Below are positions 26,986 to 35,791 of a stretch of DNA of 64,000 nt, in pieces (the first letter of the stretch is position 1; each line of letters starts with the position of its first letter). Position numbers and translations under genes: made by a program. A model generated the notes under the pieces. The model saw nothing but the letters and a program-made list of their open reading frames with translations, ran no database searches and had not been told where the DNA came from. The DNA is taken from the NCBI GenBank assembly GCA_017512985.1, contig JAFWEJ010000001.1:1-64000 (forward strand), in the 5' to 3' direction. Origin of the DNA: Clostridia bacterium. GTDB taxonomy: Bacteria > Bacillota > Clostridia > Christensenellales > Aristaeellaceae.

Positions 26986-26994
26986 GAGGAGCCT

Positions 26995-27714
26995 ATGGAC
27001 ATCTACCGTATCTACACCCCCGAGGAACTGCTGAAGGACAACACCTACCCCGGCCGCGGCATCATTATCGGCAAGACGCCGGACGGTAAAAAGGCCATGA
27101 CTGCCTATTTCATTATGGGCCGCAGTGACAACAGCCGTAACCGGATCTTCACCGAGAAGAACGGCGAAGTCTTCACCGAACCTTTCGACGCCGCGAAGGT
27201 CCAGGATCCCTCCCTGATCATCTACGCCGCGATCCGGACCTATGAGAACAACCTGATCGTGACCAACGGCAACCAGACCGATACCATTTACGACGGCCTG
27301 AAGGACGGCAAGTGCTTCAGCTGCGCGCTGGAGAGCCGTGAGTTTGAGCCCGACGGCCCGAACTTCACTCCCCGCATCAGCGGCATGCTGACCTTTGAGG
27401 ACGGCGGCTTCACCTACCAGATGAGCATCCTCAAGAGCGCCGACGCGGAAGGCTCCGCCTGCAACCGTTTCACTTACAAATACGCGCCGCTGAACGGCCT
27501 GGGCCACTTCCTCCACACATATGTGTGCGACGGGAACCCGATCCCGACTTTCCAGGGTGAGCCGGAACGTATCGCCATTGAGAACGACATCGACAGCATG
27601 ACGGATGTCCTCTGGAAGAACCTGAACGAGCAGAACAAGATCAGCCTTTATGTCCGCTATGTGGACCTGGAAACCGGCGCGGTTGAAAACCGTTTGGTGA
27701 ACAAAAATAAGTGA
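26995..27714 (+). CDS. purO: IMP cyclohydrolase, PurO type
   Basis: The 239 residues starting at ATG 26995 behind AAAGGAGG match the archaeal-type IMP cyclohydrolase family (PurO) and not the MGS-like domain of bifunctional PurH. Supporting stretches are NTYPGRGIIIGKTPDGK, AYFIMGRSDNSRNR and LESREFEPDGPNFTPRIS. It closes FAICAR to IMP, the last step. An in-frame extension upstream through the repeat was rejected. The next gene supplies the formyltransferase half normally fused in PurH. Confidence 0.92.
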   Translation: MDIYRIYTPEELLKDNTYPGRGIIIGKTPDGKKAMTAYFIMGRSDNSRNRIFTEKNGEVFTEPFDAAKVQDPSLIIYAAIRTYENNLIVTNGNQTDTIYDGLKDGKCFSCALESREFEPDGPNFTPRISGMLTFEDGGFTYQMSILKSADAEGSACNRFTYKYAPLNGLGHFLHTYVCDGNPIPTFQGEPERIAIENDIDSMTDVLWKNLNEQNKISLYVRYVDLETGAVENRLVNKNK

Positions 27715-27728
27715 AGGAGACAGGAACC

Positions 27729-28913
27729 ATGAAAGAATTCGAACTCAAGTATGGCTGCAACCCCAACCAGAAACCCGCGAAGATCTACATGAACGACGGC
27801 AGCGAGCTGCCGATCAAAATCCTGTCCGGCCGCCCCGGCTATATCAATTTCCTGGACGCCTTCAACAGCTGGCAGCTGGTGAAGGAACTGAAGGCCGCCC
27901 TGGGCATGCCCGCGGTGACCAGCTTCAAGCATGTGAGCCCCACCTCGGCCGCGGTCGGCATCCCGCTGTCCGACGACCTGAAGAAGGCCTGCTTCGTGGA
28001 CGACATCGAAGGCCTGGATGATTCCCCCCTGGCCTGCGCCTATGCCCGTGCCCGCGGCACCGACCGGATGTGCTCCTTCGGCGACTGGGTCGCCATGAGC
28101 GATGTGTGCGACGTGACCACCGCGAAGATGCTCAAGCGCGAAGTGTCCGACGGCGTCATCGCCCCCGGATACGAGCCGGAAGCCCTGGAGATCCTGAAGA
28201 CCAAGCGCAAGGGCAACTACAACATCGTGGAGATTGATCCCGATTATGTGCCCGAAGTGCAGGAGCGCAAGCAGGTTTTCGGCATCACCTTCGAACAGGG
28301 CCGCAACAACTTTGAGATCAACCGGGAGCTGCTCTCGGATATCGTAACGAAGAACAAGGACCTGCCGGATTCCGCCGCGCGGGACCTGATCATTGCCCTG
28401 ATCACCCTGAAATATACCCAGTCCAACTCCGTGTGCTACGCGGTGGACGGCCAGGCCATCGGAGTCGGCGCCGGCCAGCAGAGCCGCATCCACTGCACGC
28501 GCCTGGCGGGCTCCAAGGCGGACACCTGGTTCCTGCGCCAGCATGAAAAGGTCCTGAACCTGCCCTTCCGGGAAGACCTGGGCCGGCCGGAGCGGGACAA
28601 CGTCATCGACGGCTATATCAACCAGAATGAAGAAGACGTCTGCGCCGACGGCAACTGGCAGAAGTATTTCACCGCCCAGCCCGCGCCGCTGACCGAGGCG
28701 GACAAGCGCGCCTTCCTGAGCACGCGGCAGAACGTTGCCCTGGGTTCCGACGCGTTCTTCCCCTTCAGCGACAACATTGAGCGCGCCTATAAGAGCGGCG
28801 TGAAGTACATTGCCGAGCCCGGCGGATCCATCCGGGACGACGCGGTCATCGAATGCTGCGACAAATACGGCATGACCATGGCGTTTACCCACATGAGACT
28901 TTTCCATCATTGA
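27729..28913 (+). CDS. purH: AICAR formyltransferase, stand-alone (PurH without cyclohydrolase domain)
   Basis: The 394 residues cover only the transformylase part of PurH: LKYGCNPNQKPAKIY, TSFKHVSPTSAAVG, DRMCSFGDWVAMSD, AIGVGAGQQSRIHCTRLAG and the C-terminal GGSIRDDAVIECC. The N-terminal MGS-like domain of the usual protein of about 510 residues is absent, and purO takes its place just upstream. It transfers a formyl group from 10-formyl-THF to AICAR. Start ATG 27729 follows AAGGAG with a 9-nt spacer. Confidence 0.95.
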   Translation: MKEFELKYGCNPNQKPAKIYMNDGSELPIKILSGRPGYINFLDAFNSWQLVKELKAALGMPAVTSFKHVSPTSAAVGIPLSDDLKKACFVDDIEGLDDSPLACAYARARGTDRMCSFGDWVAMSDVCDVTTAKMLKREVSDGVIAPGYEPEALEILKTKRKGNYNIVEIDPDYVPEVQERKQVFGITFEQGRNNFEINRELLSDIVTKNKDLPDSAARDLIIALITLKYTQSNSVCYAVDGQAIGVGAGQQSRIHCTRLAGSKADTWFLRQHEKVLNLPFREDLGRPERDNVIDGYINQNEEDVCADGNWQKYFTAQPAPLTEADKRAFLSTRQNVALGSDAFFPFSDNIERAYKSGVKYIAEPGGSIRDDAVIECCDKYGMTMAFTHMRLFHH

Positions 28914-28914
28914 T

Positions 28915-28946
28915 AATTCAGAATTCAGGATTCTGAATTCAGAATT
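28915..28946 (+). repeat. Palindromic repeat between the AICAR formyltransferase gene and purD
   Basis: A GAATTCAG/CTGAATTC near-perfect palindrome of about 32 bp directly follows the stop codon. It differs in sequence from the other repeats of this operon but holds the same position between stop codon and ribosome site. Confidence 0.75.
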
Positions 28947-28973
28947 AACCGTCATCCGAAAGGAATTAGATTG

Positions 28974-30239
28974 ATGAATCTTTTAGTCATCGGCGGCGGG
29001 GGCCGCGAACACACCATCATCAAAAAGCTGAAGCAGAACCCGTCCGTGGAGACCATCTATGCCCTGCCGGGCAACGGCGGCATCGCGGCGGACGCGACCT
29101 GTGTGGACGTCAAAGCGACGGATGTTGAAGGCATCGTTGCCTTCACGAAGACCGTGAAAATCGACTACGCCGTCGTCGCGCCGGACGATCCGCTTGTGCT
29201 GGGCTGCGTGGACGCGCTGGAAGCGGAAGCTATTCCCTGCTTCGGTCCGCGGGCGAACGCCGCCATCATTGAGGGCAGCAAGGTTTTCTCCAAGGACCTG
29301 ATGAAGAAGTACGGCATCCCGACGGCAACCTACGAAGTCTTCTCCGATCCGAAGCAGGCGCTGGACTATCTTGAAACCGCCCCGATCCCGACCGTGGTGA
29401 AGGCGGACGGCCTGGCCCTGGGCAAGGGCGTGACCGTAGCCATGACCCGGGAGGAGGCGCAGGGCGCCGTCCGGGAGATCATGGAGGATAAGAAGTTCGG
29501 AAAGAGCGGCGACCGGATCGTCATCGAGGAATACCTCGAAGGCCCCGAAGTCTCCGTGCTGGCTTTCACGGACGGCACGGCCGTCAAGCCCATGGTTTCC
29601 AGCATGGACCACAAGCGGGCAGGTGACGGCGACCGGGGCCCGAACACCGGCGGCATGGGAACCGTCGCGCCGAATCCCTTCTATACGGAGGATGTCGCGA
29701 AGACCTGCATGGAAACGATCTTCCTGCCCACCATCCGCGCGATGAAGGCGGAGGGCCGGGAATTCCGCGGCTGCCTGTATTTCGGTCTGATGATCACAAA
29801 GGACGGTCCGAAGGTCATTGAGTACAACTGCCGCTTCGGCGATCCGGAGACCCAGGTGGTGCTGCCCCTGCTGGAGAGTGACCTGCTGACGGTCATGCAG
29901 GCGGTCACGAACGGTACCCTCGCGGACTGCGAGGTGAAGTTCAAAGACGCCCATGCCTGCTGCGTGGTGCTCGCCTCCAAAGGCTATCCGCTCAGCTATG
30001 AAAAGGGCTATGAGATCACGATCCCCGCGGACGTGCAGGAGCATGTGTATGTGGCCGGCGCGAAGCTCGCAGACGGGAAACTGGTCACCAGCGGCGGCCG
30101 GGTCCTCGGCGTTACCGCGGTGGCGGAAACCCTGCCGGAAGCCGTGAAGGGAGCCTACGCCATGGCCGACCGGATTGAATTCGGAAACAAGTACTGCCGG
30201 CGGGATATCGGACAAAGAGCGCTGTCAGTGCTCCGGTAA
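28974..30239 (+). CDS. purD: Phosphoribosylamine-glycine ligase (GAR synthetase)
   Basis: This 421-residue ATP-grasp enzyme starts at ATG 28974; the TTG just before it is a poorer choice. MNLLVIGGGGREHTIIKKL, VKADGLALGKGVTVA, HKRAGDGDRGPNTGGMG and EYNCRFGDPETQ are the usual motifs. It joins phosphoribosylamine and glycine, the step after PurF. If the PurF of this operon cannot use glutamine, the supply of its unstable substrate becomes the main question. It is followed 16 nt later by purL. Confidence 0.97.
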   Translation: MNLLVIGGGGREHTIIKKLKQNPSVETIYALPGNGGIAADATCVDVKATDVEGIVAFTKTVKIDYAVVAPDDPLVLGCVDALEAEAIPCFGPRANAAIIEGSKVFSKDLMKKYGIPTATYEVFSDPKQALDYLETAPIPTVVKADGLALGKGVTVAMTREEAQGAVREIMEDKKFGKSGDRIVIEEYLEGPEVSVLAFTDGTAVKPMVSSMDHKRAGDGDRGPNTGGMGTVAPNPFYTEDVAKTCMETIFLPTIRAMKAEGREFRGCLYFGLMITKDGPKVIEYNCRFGDPETQVVLPLLESDLLTVMQAVTNGTLADCEVKFKDAHACCVVLASKGYPLSYEKGYEITIPADVQEHVYVAGAKLADGKLVTSGGRVLGVTAVAETLPEAVKGAYAMADRIEFGNKYCRRDIGQRALSVLR

Positions 30240-30255
30240 AAAACGAGGTGTTATT

Positions 30256-33200
30256 GTGGTTTATAGGATTTTTGTGGAAAAGAAGCCCGGTCTGGACAAT
30301 GAAGCGCACGCGCTGCTGGCGGACGCGAGAAAGTTCCTGGGTATCAAGGGCCTTGAAAAGGTCCGCCTGCTGAACCGTTACGACGCGGAGAATATTTCGG
30401 AAGACCTGTTCTCCCTGGCGGTGCGGGAAGTCTTCTCCGAGCCCCAGCTGGACGACACCTCCGACGCGGTTTCCGCGGACGGCGCGGCCGCCGTGTTCGC
30501 GGTGGAATACCTGCCCGGTCAGTTTGACCAGCGCGCGGACTCCGCTGCCCAGTGCATCCAGTTCCTTTCCCAGGGCGAGCGGCCCATTGTGCGCAGCGCG
30601 AAGGTATACCTGCTCTACGGAAACCTCTCCGCGGAGGAGATTGCCGAGATCAAAAAGTATGTAATTAACCCGGTGGAAGCCCGCGAGGCTTCCCTGGAGA
30701 TGCCGGAGACCCTGAAGACCGAATACGCCGTGCCCACGGAAGTCGCGACGCTGGAAGGCTTCACGGCGCTGGACCGCGCCGGGCTGGAAAAACTCGTGGC
30801 GGACCTGGGCCTGGCCATGGACGCGGACGATATCGCCTTCTGCCAGTCCTACTTTAAGGCGGAAGGCCGCGAGCCCACCATCACGGAGATCCGGATGCTG
30901 GACACCTACTGGAGCGACCACTGCCGCCACACCACCTTCCTTACGGAAATCGACAGTGTGAAGTTTGAGGACCCGGTGCTGGAGAAGGCGTGGAAGCGCT
31001 ATATGGATACCCGCGCGGAGCTCGGCCGGGAAAAGAAGCCCGTGTGCCTCATGGACCTGGCGACCGTCGCGGTGAAATACCTGAAGAAGCACGGAAAGCT
31101 GGAAAAGCTGGACGAGAGCGAAGAGATCAACGCCTGTACGGTGAAAATGGACGTGGAGCGGGACGGGGTGAAGGAACCCTGGCTGCTGCTGTTCAAGAAT
31201 GAGACCCACAACCATCCCACGGAGATCGAACCCTTCGGCGGCGCGGCCACCTGTATCGGCGGCGCGATCCGCGATCCGCTGAGCGGCCGGGCCTATGTCT
31301 ACGGAGCGATGCGCGTGACCGGCGCGGCGGACCCGACCAGACCCGTTTCCGAAACGATCCCCGGCAAGCTGCCCCAGCGCAAACTGGTGACCACCGCCGC
31401 GGCCGGCTATGCCTCCTATGGCAACCAGATCGGCCTGGCGACGGGCATTGTGGACGAAGTGTACCATCCCGGCTACGCGGCCAAGCGGATGGAGATCGGC
31501 GCGGTGATTGCCGCGGCGCCGGCGGAGAATGTCCGCCGGGAGCGCCCCGCCCCCGGAGATGTGGTGATCCTGCTGGGCGGTTCCACCGGACGCGATGGCA
31601 TCGGCGGCGCGACAGGTTCCTCCAAGGCGCATAACGCCCACAGCGTAGAAACCTGCGGCGCGGAGGTCCAGAAGGGCAACGCGCCTGAAGAGCGCAAGCT
31701 GCAGCGGCTGTTCCGCAACCCGAAGGCGACGAAGCTCATCAAGCGCTGCAACGACTTCGGCGCGGGCGGCGTCAGCGTAGCCATCGGCGAGCTGGCGGAC
31801 GGCCTGGACATCGACCTGAACGCGGTGCCGAAGAAATATGAAGGCCTGGACGGCACGGAACTGGCGATCTCCGAGAGCCAGGAGCGTATGGCCGTGGTCG
31901 TGGCTGCGGAAGACGCGGACGCTTTCCTGGCCCTGGCGGCGGAAGAGAACCTGCAGGCCTGCATCGTGGCGAAGGTCAAGGCGGATCCGCGCCTGACCAT
32001 GCGCTGGAACGGAAAAACGATTGTGGATATCAGCCGGGAGTTCCTGAACTCCAACGGCGCGCCGAAACACACGAGCATTACCCCGGCAGCTTCCCGCCCG
32101 GTGGACGCGATGCCGAAGCGGGTACCTGAAGACTTTGTTTCTTATCTGAAGGATACGGCGGCGGACCTGGCGGTCTGCTCCCGCCGCGGCCTGTCTGAGC
32201 GGTTCGATTCGACCATCGGCGCAGGCACGGTGCTGATGCCCTTCGGCGGAAAGAACCAGCTGACCCCCATCCAGGCAATGGTCCAGAAGATCAGCCTCGA
32301 GAAGGGCCATACGGATGACTGCTCCCTCATGGCCTGGGGCTATGATCCGGCGCTGACTTCCTTCAGCCCCTGGCACGGCGCGTACCTGGCGGTGGTGGAC
32401 TCAGTCACCAAACTGATTGCGACCGGCGCCTCCTTTGAGGATGTATATCTGACCTTCCAGGAATACTTTGAGAAACCCGGCACAGACGGCAGGCGCTGGG
32501 GCAAGCCCCTGGCCGCGCTGCTGGGCGCCTTTGAGGCCCAGATGAACCTGGGCATCGGCGCCATCGGCGGCAAGGACTCCATGTCCGGTTCCTTTGAGAA
32601 ACTGGATGTGCCTCCCACGCTGGTCTCCTTCGCGGTGACCGCGGCAAAGACCGGCGACATCATTTCTCCCGAGTTCAAGCAGGCTGGTCATCCCGTGGCC
32701 GTGCTCGAGCCGGAATATGACGAACAGGGTATCCCGGTGACGGAATCCCTGCTGGCGCTCTATGCGCAGGTGACGGACCTGATTCGTAAGGGGAAGATCG
32801 TATCCTGCCGTACGCCGGAGATCGGCGGCGCCCTGGCGTCCGTGCTGAAAATGGCGCTGGGCAACGGCCTCGGCTTTGCCTTTGAGGACAGCTGGGAGCT
32901 GGATCAGCTGGCGGAAGTCCGCTACGGCAGCTTCATCGCGGAACTGACCGAAGACATGGGTATCGGCAAAAAGCTCGGCATCGTTACGGAAGCGCCGGCG
33001 CTCACCTGGCGCGGAAACAGCGCGGACGTGAAGGAACTCCGCGTGATCGGCCGGGACAAGCTGGAGAAAGTCTATCCGACCCTGAATCCGGAATGGACGC
33101 CGGAAGACCGCGCAGAGGCGGACGCCTGCTGGCCGGCAGCCCGGAAGGCGGACAAAACGGAAACCTTTACCTATACGGCGAAGGAATGGAAAGCTCCGGC

Positions 33201-34011
33201 GGTTCGTGTCGCGAAGCCGAAGGTACTGATCCCGGCCTTCCCCGGCACCAACTGCGAGGTGGACAGCGCCCGCGCGGTGGAAGACGCCGGCGCGGAAGCA
33301 GAGATCTTCGTGGTCCGGAACCGGACGGCGGAAGAGATCGCCCGCAGCGCGGAGGCCTTCGCGGCCAAAGTGAATGAAAGTCAGATCATCTTTATCCCCG
33401 GTGGATTCTCCGGCGGCGACGAACCGGACGGCAGCGCGAAGTTCATTATCGCCTTCTTCCGGAACAAGGGGATCAGCGAGGCGGTTACGGACCTGCTGGA
33501 CAGGCGGGACGGCCTCATGTGCGGCATCTGCAACGGCTTCCAGGCCCTGATCAAGCTGGGACTGGTGCCCTACGGAAAGATTCTGGAGACAGACGAGCAC
33601 TGCCCGACCCTGACCTTCAACACCATCGGCCGCCACCAGAGCCGGATCGTCCGCACCCGGGTGGCCAGCAACCTGAGCCCCTGGCTGCGCGGCGCGGAAG
33701 TCGGCGGTGTATACAGCGTCCCGATCAGCCACGGCGAGGGCCGCTTCCTGGCGGAGGAGAGCCTGATCCGCGAACTGGCCGCGAAGGGACAGATCGCTAC
33801 CCAGTATGTGGACCTGGACGATGAACCGACGATGGACCTGCGGTTCAACCCGAACGGCAGCCTGTACGCCATTGAGGGCATCACCAGCCCGGACGGCCGC
33901 GTTTTCGGCAAGATGGGACACAGTGAGCGCGTCGGCAGGGATCTTTATAAGAATGTTCCCGGCAATTACGATATTAAGATGTTTGAATCCGCAGTGAAAT
34001 ACTTTAAGTAA
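30256..34011 (+). CDS. purL: Phosphoribosylformylglycinamidine synthase, single chain (PurL-PurQ fusion)
   Basis: The protein has 1251 residues from GTG 30256, 5 nt after GAGGTG. It includes an N-terminal PurS-like part, two AIR-synthetase-like halves (FKNETHNHPTEIEPFGGAAT; then LGIGAIGGKDSMSGSFE) and a C-terminal class I glutaminase with FIPGGFSGGDEPDG, nucleophile Cys in CGICNGFQALI and PISHGEGRF. It converts FGAR to FGAM using glutamine. All catalytic blocks look intact, in contrast to the PurF of this operon. The upstream frame overlapping purD was rejected. Confidence 0.97.
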   Translation: MVYRIFVEKKPGLDNEAHALLADARKFLGIKGLEKVRLLNRYDAENISEDLFSLAVREVFSEPQLDDTSDAVSADGAAAVFAVEYLPGQFDQRADSAAQCIQFLSQGERPIVRSAKVYLLYGNLSAEEIAEIKKYVINPVEAREASLEMPETLKTEYAVPTEVATLEGFTALDRAGLEKLVADLGLAMDADDIAFCQSYFKAEGREPTITEIRMLDTYWSDHCRHTTFLTEIDSVKFEDPVLEKAWKRYMDTRAELGREKKPVCLMDLATVAVKYLKKHGKLEKLDESEEINACTVKMDVERDGVKEPWLLLFKNETHNHPTEIEPFGGAATCIGGAIRDPLSGRAYVYGAMRVTGAADPTRPVSETIPGKLPQRKLVTTAAAGYASYGNQIGLATGIVDEVYHPGYAAKRMEIGAVIAAAPAENVRRERPAPGDVVILLGGSTGRDGIGGATGSSKAHNAHSVETCGAEVQKGNAPEERKLQRLFRNPKATKLIKRCNDFGAGGVSVAIGELADGLDIDLNAVPKKYEGLDGTELAISESQERMAVVVAAEDADAFLALAAEENLQACIVAKVKADPRLTMRWNGKTIVDISREFLNSNGAPKHTSITPAASRPVDAMPKRVPEDFVSYLKDTAADLAVCSRRGLSERFDSTIGAGTVLMPFGGKNQLTPIQAMVQKISLEKGHTDDCSLMAWGYDPALTSFSPWHGAYLAVVDSVTKLIATGASFEDVYLTFQEYFEKPGTDGRRWGKPLAALLGAFEAQMNLGIGAIGGKDSMSGSFEKLDVPPTLVSFAVTAAKTGDIISPEFKQAGHPVAVLEPEYDEQGIPVTESLLALYAQVTDLIRKGKIVSCRTPEIGGALASVLKMALGNGLGFAFEDSWELDQLAEVRYGSFIAELTEDMGIGKKLGIVTEAPALTWRGNSADVKELRVIGRDKLEKVYPTLNPEWTPEDRAEADACWPAARKADKTETFTYTAKEWKAPAVRVAKPKVLIPAFPGTNCEVDSARAVEDAGAEAEIFVVRNRTAEEIARSAEAFAAKVNESQIIFIPGGFSGGDEPDGSAKFIIAFFRNKGISEAVTDLLDRRDGLMCGICNGFQALIKLGLVPYGKILETDEHCPTLTFNTIGRHQSRIVRTRVASNLSPWLRGAEVGGVYSVPISHGEGRFLAEESLIRELAAKGQIATQYVDLDDEPTMDLRFNPNGSLYAIEGITSPDGRVFGKMGHSERVGRDLYKNVPGNYDIKMFESAVKYFK

Positions 34012-34020
34012 CACATACTG

Positions 34021-34056
34021 TTCATAATGATGAATGATGAATTGTGAATTATGAAT
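34021..34056 (+). repeat. AT-rich palindromic repeat between purL and fhs
   Basis: TTCATAAT (34021-34028) and ATTATGAA (34048-34055) are perfect inverted copies around GATGAATGATGAATTGTGA. It ends 4 nt before the fhs ribosome site AAAGGAG. Composition and position match the repeats at 23672 and 26879. Confidence 0.72.
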
Positions 34057-34072
34057 TAAAGGAGAAACCGCC

Positions 34073-35752
34073 ATGGCCTACTTAACCGACATCGAGATTG
34101 CCCAGCAGTGCGAAATGAAGCCGATCATGGAGATCGCGAAGAAAGCCCACGTGGATGAGAAGTACGTGGAGCAGTACGGCCGCTGGAAGGCTAAGATCGA
34201 CCCCGCCCTCATCGACGAGACCGACCGGAAGCCCGGCAAGCTCGTGCTGGTGACCGCCATTACCCCCACCCCCGCGGGCGAGGGCAAGACCACGACCACC
34301 ATCGGCCTGGCGGACGGCCTGAGCCGTATCGGCAAGGACGTGACCGTAGCCCTGCGGGAACCGAGCCTCGGACCGGTCTTCGGCATCAAGGGCGGCGCCG
34401 CCGGCGGCGGATACGCCCAGGTGGTGCCCATGGAGGACATTAACCTCCACTTCACCGGCGACTTCCACGCCATCGGCGCGGCGAACAACCTGCTTGCAGC
34501 CATGCTGGACAACCATATTCAGCAGGGGAACGCCCTGGGCATCGACGCGAAGAAGATCACCTGGAAGCGCTGCGTGGACATGAACGACCGCCAGCTGCGG
34601 TTCGTGGTGGACGGCCTGGGCGGAAAAGCCAACGGCTGCCCGCGTGAGGACGGTTTCGACATCACCGTGGCGAGCGAGATCATGGCGGTGTTCTGCCTGG
34701 CTTCCTCCATGAAGGACCTGAAGGAGCGCCTGGGCCGGATCATCGTGGCCTATACCTATGACGACAGGCCCGTGACCGCGGGCGACCTGAAGGCAACCGG
34801 CGCCATGGCGGCCCTGCTGCGCGACGCCCTGAAGCCGAACCTGGTCCAGACCCTGGAAGGCACCCCGGCCTTCGTGCACGGCGGCCCCTTCGCGAACATC
34901 GCCCACGGCTGCAATTCCGTGATGGCGACCCGCATGGCCATGCGCATGGGCGACTACACCGTGACGGAAGCCGGCTTCGGCGCGGACCTGGGCGCGGAGA
35001 AATTCCTGGACATCAAGTGCCGCATGGCGGGCCTGACCCCGGACGCGGTGGTCGTGGTCGGCACCGTGCGCGCGCTGAAGATGCACGGCGGCCTGGACAA
35101 GAAACAGCTGGCCAATGAAGACCTGACGGCGCTGGAGAAGGGCATCCCGAACCTGCTGCGCCATGTGAACAACATTAAAAACGTCTATCAGCTGCCCTGC
35201 GTGGTGGCGATCAACCGCTTCCCGACGGATACCGACGCGGAGATCGACTTCATCATCCGCAAGTGCCGGGAGCTGGGCGTCAATACCGTGCTGTCCACTG
35301 TGTGGGCGGAAGGCGGCAAGGGCGGCGAGGACCTGGCCCGCGAGGTCGTGCGCCTGTGCGAGGAAGAAAAGGGCAATTTCACCTTCTCCTATGAGCTGGA
35401 CGCCTCCATCGAGGAGAAGCTGGAAGCCGTCACGAAGAAGATCTACGGCGGCGCCGGCGTGCTGCTGACCCCCGCCGCGAAAAAGCAGGCGGAGCGCCTG
35501 ACCGAGCTGGGCTTTGACAAGATGCCCGTATGCGTGGCCAAGACGCAATACTCCTTCTCCGACGACCCGACCCTGCTGGGCGCGCCGGAAGGCTTCACCG
35601 TCACCGTGCGGAACCTGAAGGTCTCCGCGGGCGCCGGCTTCCTGGTTGCCCTGACCGGGGAGATCATGACCATGCCCGGCCTGCCGAAGTCTCCTGCGGC
35701 GGAACGCATCGACGTGGACGACGCTACAGGAAAGATCACCGGTCTATTCTGA
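34073..35752 (+). CDS. fhs: Formate-tetrahydrofolate ligase
   Basis: The 559 residues contain the P-loop [38 protein letters not shown] and HFTGDFHAI, standard for this family. The enzyme makes 10-formyl-THF from formate, THF and ATP. Its place as the gene after purL makes functional sense, because PurN and AICAR formyltransferase consume 10-formyl-THF. RBS is AAAGGAGAAACCGCC. No terminator follows, so the CotH-like gene may be on the same transcript. Confidence 0.98.
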   Translation: MAYLTDIEIAQQCEMKPIMEIAKKAHVDEKYVEQYGRWKAKIDPALIDETDRKPGKLVLVTAITPTPAGEGKTTTTIGLADGLSRIGKDVTVALREPSLGPVFGIKGGAAGGGYAQVVPMEDINLHFTGDFHAIGAANNLLAAMLDNHIQQGNALGIDAKKITWKRCVDMNDRQLRFVVDGLGGKANGCPREDGFDITVASEIMAVFCLASSMKDLKERLGRIIVAYTYDDRPVTAGDLKATGAMAALLRDALKPNLVQTLEGTPAFVHGGPFANIAHGCNSVMATRMAMRMGDYTVTEAGFGADLGAEKFLDIKCRMAGLTPDAVVVVGTVRALKMHGGLDKKQLANEDLTALEKGIPNLLRHVNNIKNVYQLPCVVAINRFPTDTDAEIDFIIRKCRELGVNTVLSTVWAEGGKGGEDLAREVVRLCEEEKGNFTFSYELDASIEEKLEAVTKKIYGGAGVLLTPAAKKQAERLTELGFDKMPVCVAKTQYSFSDDPTLLGAPEGFTVTVRNLKVSAGAGFLVALTGEIMTMPGLPKSPAAERIDVDDATGKITGLF

Positions 35753-35791
35753 TCCGGTCTGCCGGAATTGCGGATGAAAGGAGGAAAGATC

